From an uncultured Draconibacterium sp. (GTDB lineage: Bacteria > Bacteroidota > Bacteroidia > Bacteroidales > Prolixibacteraceae): a stretch of DNA of 39,760 nt. The translations under genes were made by a program, and so were the position numbers. Every line of letters begins with the position of its first letter. Within the stretch, counting starts at the first letter, position 1. The notes below the pieces were generated by a model, which was not told the origin of the DNA, searched no databases, and saw only the letters and a list, made by a program, of their open reading frames with translations. Below are positions 8,797 through 17,541 of the stretch, in pieces. Location: assembly GCF_913060805.1 (NCBI RefSeq), contig NZ_CAJXTC010000045.1, positions 1 to 39,760 on the forward strand, read 5' to 3'.

Positions 8797-10146
8797 ATGG
8801 AAATTATTTATCTGGTTGCAGGAGTGGTAGTTGGCGGAATTGTTGCATTTCTTTTCCTGAAATTGAAAGCGCAAAGTGGGCAGGCCGACGCCGGGAAATT
8901 GCTTTTTGAAAAGGAAAGTGAGTTTTTGGCGCAAAAAGCTGAAATCGAAAAACAGGGGCTGGTTTGGCAGGAGCGTTACAATGCGCTAAAAACCGAAGCC
9001 GATGAGTGGAAAGCAGAATTACAGGCTTACCGCGAAGAAAATAAAGCTTTGAATGTGCGCCTCGAAAATGCCAAAGTGCAGTTTAAAAACCAGGAAGAAA
9101 AGTTAAACGAGCAGAAAGAGGAACTGGAAAAAATTCAGAAGAAACTAACGGTTGAGTTTGAAAATGTAGCCAATAAAATTCTGGAGAAAAACAGCGAGAA
9201 ATTTACTGCCGCTAACCAGAAAAACATTGGCGAGGTATTAAATCCGCTCAAAGAAAAGATCCAGCTTTTTGAGAAAAAAGTAGACGATACTTACAAACAA
9301 GGTTTAAAAGACCAGACCGATTTGAAAGCTGAGCTGAAAAAGTTATATGACCTGAACAACAAAATTAGTGAAGAAGCCAGCAACCTGACCAAAGCGTTGA
9401 AAGGCGATGTAAAAAAACAAGGTAACTGGGGAGAGGTGGTTTTGGAACGTATTCTCGAGCGATCGGGATTAAATGAAGGAGAGCAGGGCTACCAAAAACA
9501 ATTCAGCGATACTACTGAGGAAGGCAAACGAATTCAGCCCGATATTGTTATTAACCTGCCGGACAATAAACACATTATTGTCGATTCGAAAGTGTCGATG
9601 ATCGCCTATGAACGTGCAGTAAATACCGAAAACGAGGAGGAGAGAGTACGGTTTGTAAAAGAGCATCTTTTGAGTTTGAGAACTCATATTAAAGGACTCA
9701 GCGAAAAACATTATCAAACAGCGAGCAAGCTAAATTCGCCTGATTTTGTGCTGCTTTTTATTCCAATTGAAGCTTCGTTTAGTGTGGCAATTCAGGAAGA
9801 TCAGGAATTATTTTCTTTTGCCTGGGATCAGAAAGTGGTGATCGTAAGTCCGTCGACTTTGCTGGCGACGTTGCGCACCATTTCATCTATCTGGCAGCAG
9901 GAGAATCAAACCCGAAATGCCATTGAAATTGCTAAACAGGGTGGTGCGCTTTACGACAAGTTTGTGGGATTTATTGCCGATATGGAAACCATAGGTAAAA
10001 ACCTGTCAACCACACAGAAGACATACGAATCGGCCGTAAATAAATTGCATACCGGAGCCGGAAACCTGGTTCGTCGTGTGGAGAATATTAAAAAGCTGGG
10101 GGCAAAGGCCACCAAAGAATTACCGCAGAAAATGTTGGAAGATTAA
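8797..10146 (+). CDS. rmuC: DNA recombination protein RmuC
   Basis: The 449-residue protein has an N-terminal membrane anchor (residues 3-22), a long coiled coil (about 30-135, then weaker heptads to about 200) and the RmuC nuclease-like domain from about 205 to 410. That domain shows the conserved KGDVKKQGNWGE segment and PDIVINLPDNKHIIVDSKVS, which resembles a PD-(D/E)XK core. RmuC limits recombination at inverted repeats in E. coli; its biochemistry is not established. The start is the ATG at 8797. Confidence 0.93.
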   Translation: MEIIYLVAGVVVGGIVAFLFLKLKAQSGQADAGKLLFEKESEFLAQKAEIEKQGLVWQERYNALKTEADEWKAELQAYREENKALNVRLENAKVQFKNQEEKLNEQKEELEKIQKKLTVEFENVANKILEKNSEKFTAANQKNIGEVLNPLKEKIQLFEKKVDDTYKQGLKDQTDLKAELKKLYDLNNKISEEASNLTKALKGDVKKQGNWGEVVLERILERSGLNEGEQGYQKQFSDTTEEGKRIQPDIVINLPDNKHIIVDSKVSMIAYERAVNTENEEERVRFVKEHLLSLRTHIKGLSEKHYQTASKLNSPDFVLLFIPIEASFSVAIQEDQELFSFAWDQKVVIVSPSTLLATLRTISSIWQQENQTRNAIEIAKQGGALYDKFVGFIADMETIGKNLSTTQKTYESAVNKLHTGAGNLVRRVENIKKLGAKATKELPQKMLED

Positions 10147-10285
10147 AAAACGGAATAAGGTGATTTCCAACAGTAGAAACCACCTTATGAATGTGTAACT
10201 TATTTAACGAATAAGTTGTGCAGTCATAAACGTATAACTACGAAATAGGTTTACGTGTGGGAATATTTTAGAATGGTTCTACGGA

Positions 10286-11629
10286 CTATAAATTAAACGT
10301 AACCGCCTGCCCGTAATTTGGATGAATGATCCGGTTGTTGTCGTACACTTTCAAACCGTTTACAAAAGTGCTTACCACCTGGTTCGAAAACTCGGTTCGC
10401 TCGAATGGCGACCAGCCACATTTGTACAGGATATTTTCGGGTGCAACAATCCAGCTTTTGTTAGGATCAACCAAAACAAGGTCGGCAAAATAACCTTCGC
10501 GAATGTAACCACGTTTGTTCACTCGGAATAGATCGGCCGGAGCATGACACATTTTTTCAATCACTTTTTCTACCGAAATGAAGCCTTTTTTGCTCAACTC
10601 GAGCATGGCAACCAATGAGTGCTGAACCAGCGGTCCACCCGATGGAGCTTTAAAGTACGAGTTATTCTTTTCCTCCAGGGTATGTGGCGCGTGGTCGGTG
10701 GCGATAACGTCAATTTTATCGGCCAGCAAAGCATCCCAAAGTGCTACTTTATCTTTCTCGCATTTTACTGCCGGATTCCATTTTATGCGTGTTCCGTAGT
10801 CGATGTAGTCACGTTCGTCGAACCACAGGTGATGCACACAAACTTCGGCTGTAATTTTTTTGTCAGTCACTTTTCCCGGTGCAAAAAGACTCATTTCTTT
10901 TGCCGACGAAAGATGTAGAATATGTAAACGCGTATCGAATTTCGATGCCAGTTCTACTGCTTTCGACGACGATTTATAACAAGCTTCGTCGCTGCGAATG
11001 TGGCAGTGGCGCGAAATGGGTACGTTCTCGCCATAACGCTGACGTGCAATTTCGGTATTGGCTTTTATTGTTGCTTCGTCTTCGCAGTGGGTGGCTACTA
11101 AAGTTGGTGCATTTTTAAAAATTTCAGATAAGGTGGCATCGTCGTCAACCAACATATTTCCGGTTGAGGAGCCCATAAAAACTTTTATTCCGCACACTTT
11201 CGATGGATCAGTTTTTAAGACTTCATCAAGGTTGTCGTTGGTGGCACCCATGTAAAATGAGTAGTTTACTGCCGAAACTTCAGCAGCTCTATCGAATTTT
11301 TTCTGCAATTCTTCCTGTGTAACGGCTTGCGGATTGGTGTTGGGCATTTCCATGTATGTGGTAACACCACCTGCAGCAGCGGCTTTACTTTCGGTTGCAA
11401 TTTCGCCTTTGTGAGTTAATCCCGGCTCACGAAAGTGTACCTGGTCGTCAATCGCTCCGGGGATCAGCAATAATCCCGTGGCATCAATAACTTCAGTTTG
11501 GCTGGTATCAAAATCGGCGGGAACAGCGTGGGGAAATATCTTCTCTATTTTTTCACCATCAATTAAAACACTTCCTTTAAATTTCAGTCCCTCGTTTACA
11601 ATTGTTGCGTCTTTAATCAGCGTTTTCAT
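10286..11629 (-). CDS. pyrC: Dihydroorotase PyrC
   Basis: Dihydroorotase cyclises carbamoyl-aspartate to dihydroorotate in pyrimidine synthesis. The 447-residue length and layout fit the amidohydrolase type I family. HFREPG lies at 65-70, the probable carboxylated Lys is in GIKVFMGSS, and further ligands lie in VATHCEDE and HILHLSS. The catalytic Asp is in IATDHAPH. At the HxH metal motif the first His is replaced: the sequence reads DDQVHFR. Many Bacteroidota dihydroorotases seem to share this form, so it is probably still active. The start is the ATG at 11629. The 139 bp downstream contain only a weak 8-bp inverted repeat (10197-10217). Confidence 0.92.
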   Translation of the reverse strand: MKTLIKDATIVNEGLKFKGSVLIDGEKIEKIFPHAVPADFDTSQTEVIDATGLLLIPGAIDDQVHFREPGLTHKGEIATESKAAAAGGVTTYMEMPNTNPQAVTQEELQKKFDRAAEVSAVNYSFYMGATNDNLDEVLKTDPSKVCGIKVFMGSSTGNMLVDDDATLSEIFKNAPTLVATHCEDEATIKANTEIARQRYGENVPISRHCHIRSDEACYKSSSKAVELASKFDTRLHILHLSSAKEMSLFAPGKVTDKKITAEVCVHHLWFDERDYIDYGTRIKWNPAVKCEKDKVALWDALLADKIDVIATDHAPHTLEEKNNSYFKAPSGGPLVQHSLVAMLELSKKGFISVEKVIEKMCHAPADLFRVNKRGYIREGYFADLVLVDPNKSWIVAPENILYKCGWSPFERTEFSNQVVSTFVNGLKVYDNNRIIHPNYGQAVTFNL

Positions 11630-11734
11630 TTCCCCGGAATTTTGATTTTATAACAAAGTTACTAAAATACGCCGAGACCTTTTTAGTCTGCAGTAACGAA
11701 ATTCAGCAACCTTTTGTCAAACGTCGAGTCCGGT

Positions 11735-12346
11735 TTATTGTTCAAATTCGCTGAGCATCGTTTCTATTTTATCAAGTATTGGTTTTTTGTTTTTTGTCCA
11801 TGATTTTTTGCCCATGAAAAATCCAAAAGTCAGTAAGCCAAAATATAAAAGTTGTGCAAGTATGATTGAATTCGTTTGGCTCAGGAAATCGAAATATTTA
11901 GAAATTGAAAACACACTGGCAACATCAACCAATAGTACCACCAAAATGAGCCACAATTGATCGCGATTCCAAAACCGGAATCTTTTTTTGGCTTCCTCCA
12001 AAAAACTTTTTGTTGAAGATAGGAGCATGGTATTTGTAATTCGTTTGTGCTTTTTCTTAAATAGAAATGCAAGAATTAGCGAAGCGAGGATAAATGCACA
12101 ACCCGCCAGCCGGTTCTGTAATGTTAGGTACGGATCGGGATTGATTATGAATACTAAAATATAAACTACGGCTACAACCGATGTGATGATATAGAACTGC
12201 TTCGATTGTTTTTTTGAGTAAGCATCGTGTTTTTTTATCTTTTCAAAAAGACTCTTTGCTTCGCCTGAATCCACGGTTTTAGCTGATAACGGTTCAACTG
12301 GCGATTTTATAGTTCTGTATTTTTCTGATAACTGATCAAAATCCAT
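11735..12346 (-). CDS. Four-helix membrane protein, partner gene of an ECF sigma factor
   Basis: This 203-residue protein of unknown function has a soluble N-terminal part (about 1-48) and hydrophobic segments near 50-68, 80-95, 131-150 and 162-178, with a charged C-terminal tail. Its first 11 bp overlap the end of the upstream sigma-factor gene, so the two are translationally linked. Position suggests a membrane anti-sigma factor or a sensor of envelope state. The N-terminal part shows no recognisable zinc (HxxxCxxC) or FecR-type anti-sigma domain, so this role is inference only. Confidence 0.7.
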   Translation of the reverse strand: MDFDQLSEKYRTIKSPVEPLSAKTVDSGEAKSLFEKIKKHDAYSKKQSKQFYIITSVVAVVYILVFIINPDPYLTLQNRLAGCAFILASLILAFLFKKKHKRITNTMLLSSTKSFLEEAKKRFRFWNRDQLWLILVVLLVDVASVFSISKYFDFLSQTNSIILAQLLYFGLLTFGFFMGKKSWTKNKKPILDKIETMLSEFEQ

Positions 12347-12872
12347 TTTCTTTTTCCTCCATCATTTGTTTAAGTTTCTTTTTTATGCGGTGAAAACGAA
12401 CTCTAACATTTCCTTCGCTTAATCCGCAAACTTCAGCAATGCCTGTGTGGTCTATTCCTTCAAGTTGTAAACTCACAATAGTTTTTTCAAGAAGGGGAAG
12501 TTGGTTGATGGCTTCAAACATTTTTTCGAGTTCCTTATCCTGCCTGAATTTCATGGCAAGTTCTTGCTCGCTATCCGAAAGGATATCCTTTTTTATTTCC
12601 TGACAACGTTTGTCGCTCTTGTTTTGCAGCCGGCAAAAATTAATTGAAGTATTTATTGAAATTCGGTAGATCCAGGTATTGATGTGGCTTTCGCTTCTGA
12701 ACGAATCGAGGTTTTTCCAAACATTGATAAAAATTTCCTGAAACAGATCCTGGCGGTTTTGTTCTCCACGAACATACGAACAGCAAATACGGTAAATGCG
12801 GTCCTTGTTGTCTTCAAATAACTGGCTAAATTTTTTATCCCGTTGGCTCATGATTTGTTTTTCTACTTTCAT
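12336..12872 (-). CDS. RNA polymerase ECF sigma factor
   Basis: The roughly 178-residue protein has the two domains of an extracytoplasmic-function sigma-70 factor. Region 2 includes QDLFQEIFINVWKNL and TWIYRISINTSINFCR. Region 4 has a helix-turn-helix within GIAEVCGLSEGNVRVRFHRI. It would direct RNA polymerase to a limited set of promoters. The ATG at 12872 was chosen; an ATG at 12851 (MSQRDKKF) is also possible. The gene overlaps the following membrane-protein gene by 11 bp. Confidence 0.9.
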   Translation of the reverse strand: MKVEKQIMSQRDKKFSQLFEDNKDRIYRICCSYVRGEQNRQDLFQEIFINVWKNLDSFRSESHINTWIYRISINTSINFCRLQNKSDKRCQEIKKDILSDSEQELAMKFRQDKELEKMFEAINQLPLLEKTIVSLQLEGIDHTGIAEVCGLSEGNVRVRFHRIKKKLKQMMEEKENGF

Positions 12873-12910
12873 AGACAAACAATCTGTATTTTGTTACAAG
12901 TTAAAAATAA

Positions 12911-12932
12911 AAAAGGCTGCACCGGGCAGCCT
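12911..12932 (-). terminator. Rho-independent terminator after the glycosyltransferase gene
   Basis: A GC-rich hairpin (AGGCTGC at 12914-12920 with GCAGCCT at 12926-12932, loop ACCGG) is followed on the minus strand by a T-rich run (the complement of 12902-12914). It ends the minus-strand transcript of the glycosyltransferase gene and separates it from the sigma-factor gene. Confidence 0.8.
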
Positions 12933-12963
12933 CAATTTATATTTCATCATTCATCGTTTATCC

Positions 12964-13698
12964 TTAATTATTCCTTTCGTATTTTCGAGAGAAGCTACGA
13001 AGTTTCATTTTCAGAACGCCCCAAAGTGCTTCGTTAAAAATACCTCCGCTCATTTTCGATGTTCCTTCCTGGCGGTCGGTAAATACAATTGAAACCTCCT
13101 GAATGTTAAAGCCAAATTTGTGGGCTGTAAATTTCATCTCAATCTGGAATCCGTAACCGATCAGTTTTATCTTGTCGAGGTCGATGGTTTCCAGTACTTC
13201 TCGTTTCCAGCAAACAAAACCGGCGGTGGTGTCGCGCACGTCCATTCCCGTAACAATACGCACATACATCGATGCAAAATACGACATCAGTACACGGCCA
13301 AGTGGCCAGTTCACCACATTAATTCCGGTAATGTAACGCGAGCCAACAGCAACATCGGCACCATTGTCAATGGCTGTAAAAAGCCTCAGCAAGTCGTCCG
13401 GATTGTGCGAAAAATCGCAATCCATTTCGCAAACCGCTTCGTAATCTCTTTCCAGCGCCCATTTAAAACCGGCAATGTAAGCGGTACCCAAACCCAGTTT
13501 CCCTTTTCTTTCGAGAATATGAAGCTGGTCGGGAAACTCCTTCATCAGGCCTTTCACAATATCAGCTGTTCCGTCGGGCGAGTTATCTTCTACAATCAGC
13601 AAATGAAAAGGCATTTCCAAAGAGAAGACCTTGCGGATCATCTTTTCAACATTTTCCTTTTCGTTATAGGTTGGAATGATTACTAATTTCTTTGACAC
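12964..13698 (-). CDS. Polyprenol-phosphate mannosyltransferase-like family 2 glycosyltransferase
   Basis: The 244-residue protein is a GT-A glycosyltransferase of family 2 resembling dolichol/polyprenol monophosphomannose synthase. It has PTYNEKENV at 9-17, VEDNSPDGTAD near 36-46 and the nucleotide-sugar/metal motif EMDCDFSHNPDD near 90-101. There is no C-terminal membrane domain, as in the short Bacteroidota and archaeal forms. It would transfer mannose (or a related sugar) from GDP-sugar to a polyprenyl phosphate for use at the envelope. It is monocistronic with its own terminator. Confidence 0.85.
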   Translation of the reverse strand: MSKKLVIIPTYNEKENVEKMIRKVFSLEMPFHLLIVEDNSPDGTADIVKGLMKEFPDQLHILERKGKLGLGTAYIAGFKWALERDYEAVCEMDCDFSHNPDDLLRLFTAIDNGADVAVGSRYITGINVVNWPLGRVLMSYFASMYVRIVTGMDVRDTTAGFVCWKREVLETIDLDKIKLIGYGFQIEMKFTAHKFGFNIQEVSIVFTDRQEGTSKMSGGIFNEALWGVLKMKLRSFSRKYERNN

Positions 13699-13945
13699 TT
13701 TCTTGAAATATTTGAATGAAGTAACGAAAATACGGTTTTTGTAATAAAGTCAAATGGTTTGCCGATCAATTATTCAAATAATGCTTTTGTGTGTTTTTGA
13801 TAAGATATATTACAAATACATTCCTAAATGACAATATATAGATTAATAATGTGTTAAAAAGACGTGTTATTGTTTAGTTGTTTTACAATTGTCTGTTTAA
13901 ATAGTGAAATTTGTTAGTGACGAATATTTAGGAAGAAGACTGTCT

Positions 13946-15502
13946 ATGGAATTTAAATGCAGAAAAGGTGGGGAAGAGTGCTATGGTCTATCGGAGATGA
14001 CTTTGCTTTTTGATATTAGCCAGCGACTCATTCAAAGCAAACAATTAAAGAATGATTTGAATGGGATTGTAAAAATGGTGGCTGAATATCTGGAAGCCGA
14101 AAGTTGTTTTTTAACCATTTTGAACCGGGAGAACGAACGCATTTATATGGAAGCTGCCTATGGTGTGAATAGTACACAACAGGCGCGTGCAAAATATAAA
14201 CTGGGCGAGGGAATTACCGGAAAGGTGGTGGAAATGGGCCGACCGGTAGTTGTCGATAAGATTTCTAAATCGTCGTTATTTCTGAATAAGACGAACCAGG
14301 AACTTTATAAAGACGGAAAGGAACTCACTTTTGTATGTGTACCCGTTATCGATGAAGGAAAAGTTACCGGAACGCTCAGTTACACCCGGGTTTATAATCC
14401 ATATATTGGTTCGAATGAAGATACCCGCTTACTGTCGATAATCGGATCGTTGGTGGTTGGGGCTACTCGTCGCCGCCAGGAACGACTGGAAGAACTGGAA
14501 GCTTTAAAGCAAAAGAATCTGGAGCTGGAAAGTCAAATTTCCGGGCATAAGCAAATGAACATGATCGGTAACTCGGGGAAAATGCGCGATGTATTTTCGC
14601 TGGTTCAGATGGTGGGAAAAACAGCTTCAACCGTGCTCATTCGTGGTGAGAGCGGGGTAGGTAAAGAACTGGTTGCCGATGCTATTCATGAAGCAAGTAC
14701 GCGAAAAGGAAAAACATTTATAAAAGTGAACTGCTCGGCACTTCCGGAATCATTGATCGAGAGCGAATTGTTCGGACACGAAAAAGGTGCTTTTACCGGA
14801 GCAGATACACAACGAAAAGGTCGCTTCGAGCTGGCAAATGGTGGAACTATATTTTTGGATGAGATTGGCGATATTCCGCTATCGACACAGGTGAAACTAT
14901 TGCGAATGATTCAACAGCGCGAGTTTGAACGGGTAGGAGGTACCCAGACCATAAAATCAGATGTACGGATAATTTGTGCCACCAACCGAAAACTGGAAGA
15001 AATGATTCTAGAGGAGGAGTTTAGAGAAGATTTGTACTACCGTATAAATGTTTTCCCGATTTATATTCCGTCGTTGCGCGAACGTCGCGACGATATTCCT
15101 TTGCTTGTCGATCATTTTATCACCAAGTTTAACAAGGCCAATCAAACACAAATAAAACGTATTACAACTTCGGCGCTTGATATGTTAATGGTTTACAGAT
15201 GGCCGGGAAACATTCGCGAACTGGAGAACTGTATCGAGCGGGCTTGCATTTTAAGCACCGACAAAGTTATACACAGTTACAATTTGCCGCCATCGTTACA
15301 GACTGCCGATTCTTCGAATACCAGCTCGAAAGGAGGAATGATGTATACCGTTGAACAGGTAGAGAAGCAGCTGATACGCGAAGCTTTAACAACCACAAAA
15401 GGAAACATTACCAAAGCTGCTGAGATGCTGAAAATAACCGAACGAATGCTGGGTACGCGAATTAAAAAGTATGATATTAATGCCTGGCGATATAAAATTT
15501 GA
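13946..15502 (+). CDS. nifA: NifA-type sigma-54-dependent activator (GAF, AAA+, Fis HTH)
   Basis: The 518-residue protein has an N-terminal GAF sensor domain (about 16-180), a short coiled linker and an AAA+ domain with Walker A GESGVGKE (234-241), the sigma-54 contact loop GAFTGA (281-286) and Walker B GGTIFLDE. A Fis-type helix-turn-helix lies at about 483-512. This GAF-AAA-HTH order with a TERMLGTRIKKY recognition helix is that of NifA/VnfA/AnfA activators. It lies 8.3 kb before nifH, which has a -24/-12 promoter, and this supports the call. The ATG at 13946 follows a GGAAGAAG stretch; a GTG at 13904 would add 14 residues. The interdomain CX4C found in oxygen-sensitive NifA proteins is absent. 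Another sigma-54 activator class is possible. Confidence 0.78.
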   Translation: MEFKCRKGGEECYGLSEMTLLFDISQRLIQSKQLKNDLNGIVKMVAEYLEAESCFLTILNRENERIYMEAAYGVNSTQQARAKYKLGEGITGKVVEMGRPVVVDKISKSSLFLNKTNQELYKDGKELTFVCVPVIDEGKVTGTLSYTRVYNPYIGSNEDTRLLSIIGSLVVGATRRRQERLEELEALKQKNLELESQISGHKQMNMIGNSGKMRDVFSLVQMVGKTASTVLIRGESGVGKELVADAIHEASTRKGKTFIKVNCSALPESLIESELFGHEKGAFTGADTQRKGRFELANGGTIFLDEIGDIPLSTQVKLLRMIQQREFERVGGTQTIKSDVRIICATNRKLEEMILEEEFREDLYYRINVFPIYIPSLRERRDDIPLLVDHFITKFNKANQTQIKRITTSALDMLMVYRWPGNIRELENCIERACILSTDKVIHSYNLPPSLQTADSSNTSSKGGMMYTVEQVEKQLIREALTTTKGNITKAAEMLKITERMLGTRIKKYDINAWRYKI

Positions 15503-15602
15503 TGGAATATTAGAATATCGGAGAATTCGAATGTTGGAATGCAGAAATGACTAATTTTAACTATTATTGCATTAGAGCATTCTGGCATTAAAGCATCAAT
15601 AA
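15503..15602. repeat. Intergenic tract of degenerate GAAT/ATTC units
   Basis: The 100 bp between the NifA-like gene and the acetyltransferase gene consist of short degenerate units. Variants of GAATAT or GAATGT recur in the first half, and the reverse-complement type (GCATTAGAGCATTCTGGCATT) in the second. This gives an overall inverted-repeat character around 15550-15560. It looks like an interspersed intergenic repeat and not a promoter, but copy number cannot be checked. Confidence 0.35.
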
Positions 15603-16070
15603 ATGGAAAAGAAACTCATTCAGGTTGATTTGCAAAATCCTGTTCATTGCGAGCAGGTGCTTCATCTTTTAAACGATTACATGGAAGATGAAATGGGAAT
15701 CAGCGAACCAATGCCCGAAGGACTTGGCCCGAAAATTATTGAAGGTCTGAAACGGCATTCGGCGTACATGGGTTTTTTTGTTTGTATTGGCGACGATTTT
15801 GCCGGTTTGGCCAATTGTAATCTGAATTTTTCTACATGGAAAGCCAGTCCGCTAATTAATATTCACGATTTGATTGTATCTCCCGATTTCCGTCAGCAGG
15901 GAGTTGGCCTCTTTCTTTTAAAAGGTATTGAAAAGTATGCCGAAGAAAACGGATACTGCCGTATAAACCTCGAGGTGCGCCACGACAATTTTAAAGCACA
16001 AAACCTATACCGAAAAGCCGGATTTAAAGAGTGCGAGCCCAATAACTTCTTCTGGGAAAACAGGATATAA
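15603..16070 (+). CDS. GNAT family N-acetyltransferase
   Basis: The 155-residue protein has the GNAT fold. The acetyl-CoA pyrophosphate loop is in DFRQQGVGLFLLKGIEKYA (about 98-116), and the C-terminal segment NLEVRHDNFKAQNLYRKAGF is typical of the family. The substrate is unknown. It starts at the ATG at 15603, 100 bp after the NifA-like gene, and converges on the efflux operon. The name rests on the fold only. Confidence 0.85.
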   Translation: MEKKLIQVDLQNPVHCEQVLHLLNDYMEDEMGISEPMPEGLGPKIIEGLKRHSAYMGFFVCIGDDFAGLANCNLNFSTWKASPLINIHDLIVSPDFRQQGVGLFLLKGIEKYAEENGYCRINLEVRHDNFKAQNLYRKAGFKECEPNNFFWENRI

Positions 16071-16098
16071 AAAAGGGCCATCCGTTTCCGGACGACCC
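16066..16098 (-). terminator. Terminator at the end of the efflux operon
   Basis: An imperfect GC-rich hairpin (16075-16084 with 16089-16098, loop TTTC) is flanked on the plus-strand left side by six A residues. On the minus strand it is therefore a hairpin followed by a T run, directly after the last gene of the efflux operon. It may also stop the convergent acetyltransferase transcript. Confidence 0.65.
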
Positions 16099-16132
16099 CC
16101 TTCTGGTTATGAATCTACTTGTCTTTCAAATT

Positions 16133-17521
16133 CTATCTCCAACCTCCGCCTAATGCGCGATACAAGGAAACTACCGCGTTCAATTGCTGAATCTGGTCGT
16201 TAACATCGCTCAATTGTGCATTCAGCAAACTTTGCTGTGCATTTAAAACTTCGGTGTAGGTTGCCGAGCCGTAAACCAGCAACTCTTTGGTATAGTCAAC
16301 CGATTTCTCCAGCGCATCCAATTGTTTGTTGCGCAGGTCTATCTTTTGCATCGAGGCATCGTACATGCTAAGTGCATCGTTTACTTCAGCACCGGCATTT
16401 AGCAAAGTGCTTTTAAAGTTTAGCAGCGCCTCTTCCTGTTGGGCTTTGGCAACTTCCAAACGTGTTTTGTTGGCCCGCTTGCTAAAAATTGGCTGAACCA
16501 AACCTCCCACAACATTGGCGGCGAACGATGCCGGATCGAAAAGATCTCCAAATTCCAACGACTCTAAACTGGCGCTTGCAGTCAATGTAACCGCCGGGTA
16601 GAAGTAGGCTTTGGCACTGTTGGTCATGTGGTAGGCACTGATAACACTATATTCAGCCTGCATCACATCGGGGCGGTTATCCAAAAGCTCGGCAGGTACA
16701 CCAACTTCCAACAGTTCGTGCGCTTGCTGATTTTCCAGCTTTCCGCGTTCTACGTTTCCCGGAGTTCTGCCCAAAAGAATACAAAGTGTATTTTCGTTTT
16801 CACGAATTTGTTGCTCAATATCCGGAATGGTAACTTCGGTGGCATAACGCGCCGCTTCACTTTGCACAACAGCAGCACCCGTTACGCTTCCACTTTCTTT
16901 TAATGCTTTCATGGTTTCAACCAGTTCGGCACTGTTTTTTACCGTTTCTTTTGTAATCGCCAGGTTGGCATCCAAAGCCAGCAAACTGTAATACACCGAA
17001 GCGATGTTGGCAACCAAACGTGTTTGCACTGCTTTATGCGCTGCATCGGTTGCCAAATAGTTGGCGTAGGCCGATTTTTTTGCGTTGTTCAGTTTACCCC
17101 AAAAGTCGATTTCCCAACTACTTTGCAAAGCTATTTGCGATGCATTGTAATGATCGGGACCATTCGGACTGGTTGACTCTGAGTTTTTAACGTAAGTATG
17201 TCCGGCCTGTCCCGACAACGACGGCGCCAGTGCTGCTTTGCTTTGCAAGAAATTCGACTCGGCAGCAACAACACGCTGAACCGCAGCCTGCAAATCAAAG
17301 TTGTTTCTCAATCCTTCGGCAATTAAACTGTCAAGAATCGGGTCGTTAAACAGGTTTTGCCAGCTTTCGTTTGCCAGGTTGGTTTCGGCAGTGTCTGCTT
17401 CGCCGTATAATCCGTCGGTTAAATCCTGGCTTCGCTGGTATTGATTGGTCGTACTACACGAAACGATCAATACCGAAACTACGGCAATAAGTAGTATATT
17501 TTTTATTGAATTTGTCTTCAT
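16133..17521 (-). CDS. RND efflux outer-membrane factor lipoprotein (OprM/NodT type)
   Basis: The 462-residue protein has a lipoprotein signal ending at VLIVSC (Cys22). Two repeats of the outer-membrane efflux (TolC-like) family follow, rich in alanine, glutamine and asparagine in long helices. Trimeric proteins of this family form the outer-membrane exit duct of tripartite pumps. It is the last gene of an operon, 20 bp after the RND pump gene. The substrate cannot be read from the sequence. Confidence 0.92.
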   Translation of the reverse strand: MKTNSIKNILLIAVVSVLIVSCSTTNQYQRSQDLTDGLYGEADTAETNLANESWQNLFNDPILDSLIAEGLRNNFDLQAAVQRVVAAESNFLQSKAALAPSLSGQAGHTYVKNSESTSPNGPDHYNASQIALQSSWEIDFWGKLNNAKKSAYANYLATDAAHKAVQTRLVANIASVYYSLLALDANLAITKETVKNSAELVETMKALKESGSVTGAAVVQSEAARYATEVTIPDIEQQIRENENTLCILLGRTPGNVERGKLENQQAHELLEVGVPAELLDNRPDVMQAEYSVISAYHMTNSAKAYFYPAVTLTASASLESLEFGDLFDPASFAANVVGGLVQPIFSKRANKTRLEVAKAQQEEALLNFKSTLLNAGAEVNDALSMYDASMQKIDLRNKQLDALEKSVDYTKELLVYGSATYTEVLNAQQSLLNAQLSDVNDQIQQLNAVVSLYRALGGGWR

Positions 17522-17541
17522 ATCTAATCTTTTCTAGCGGA

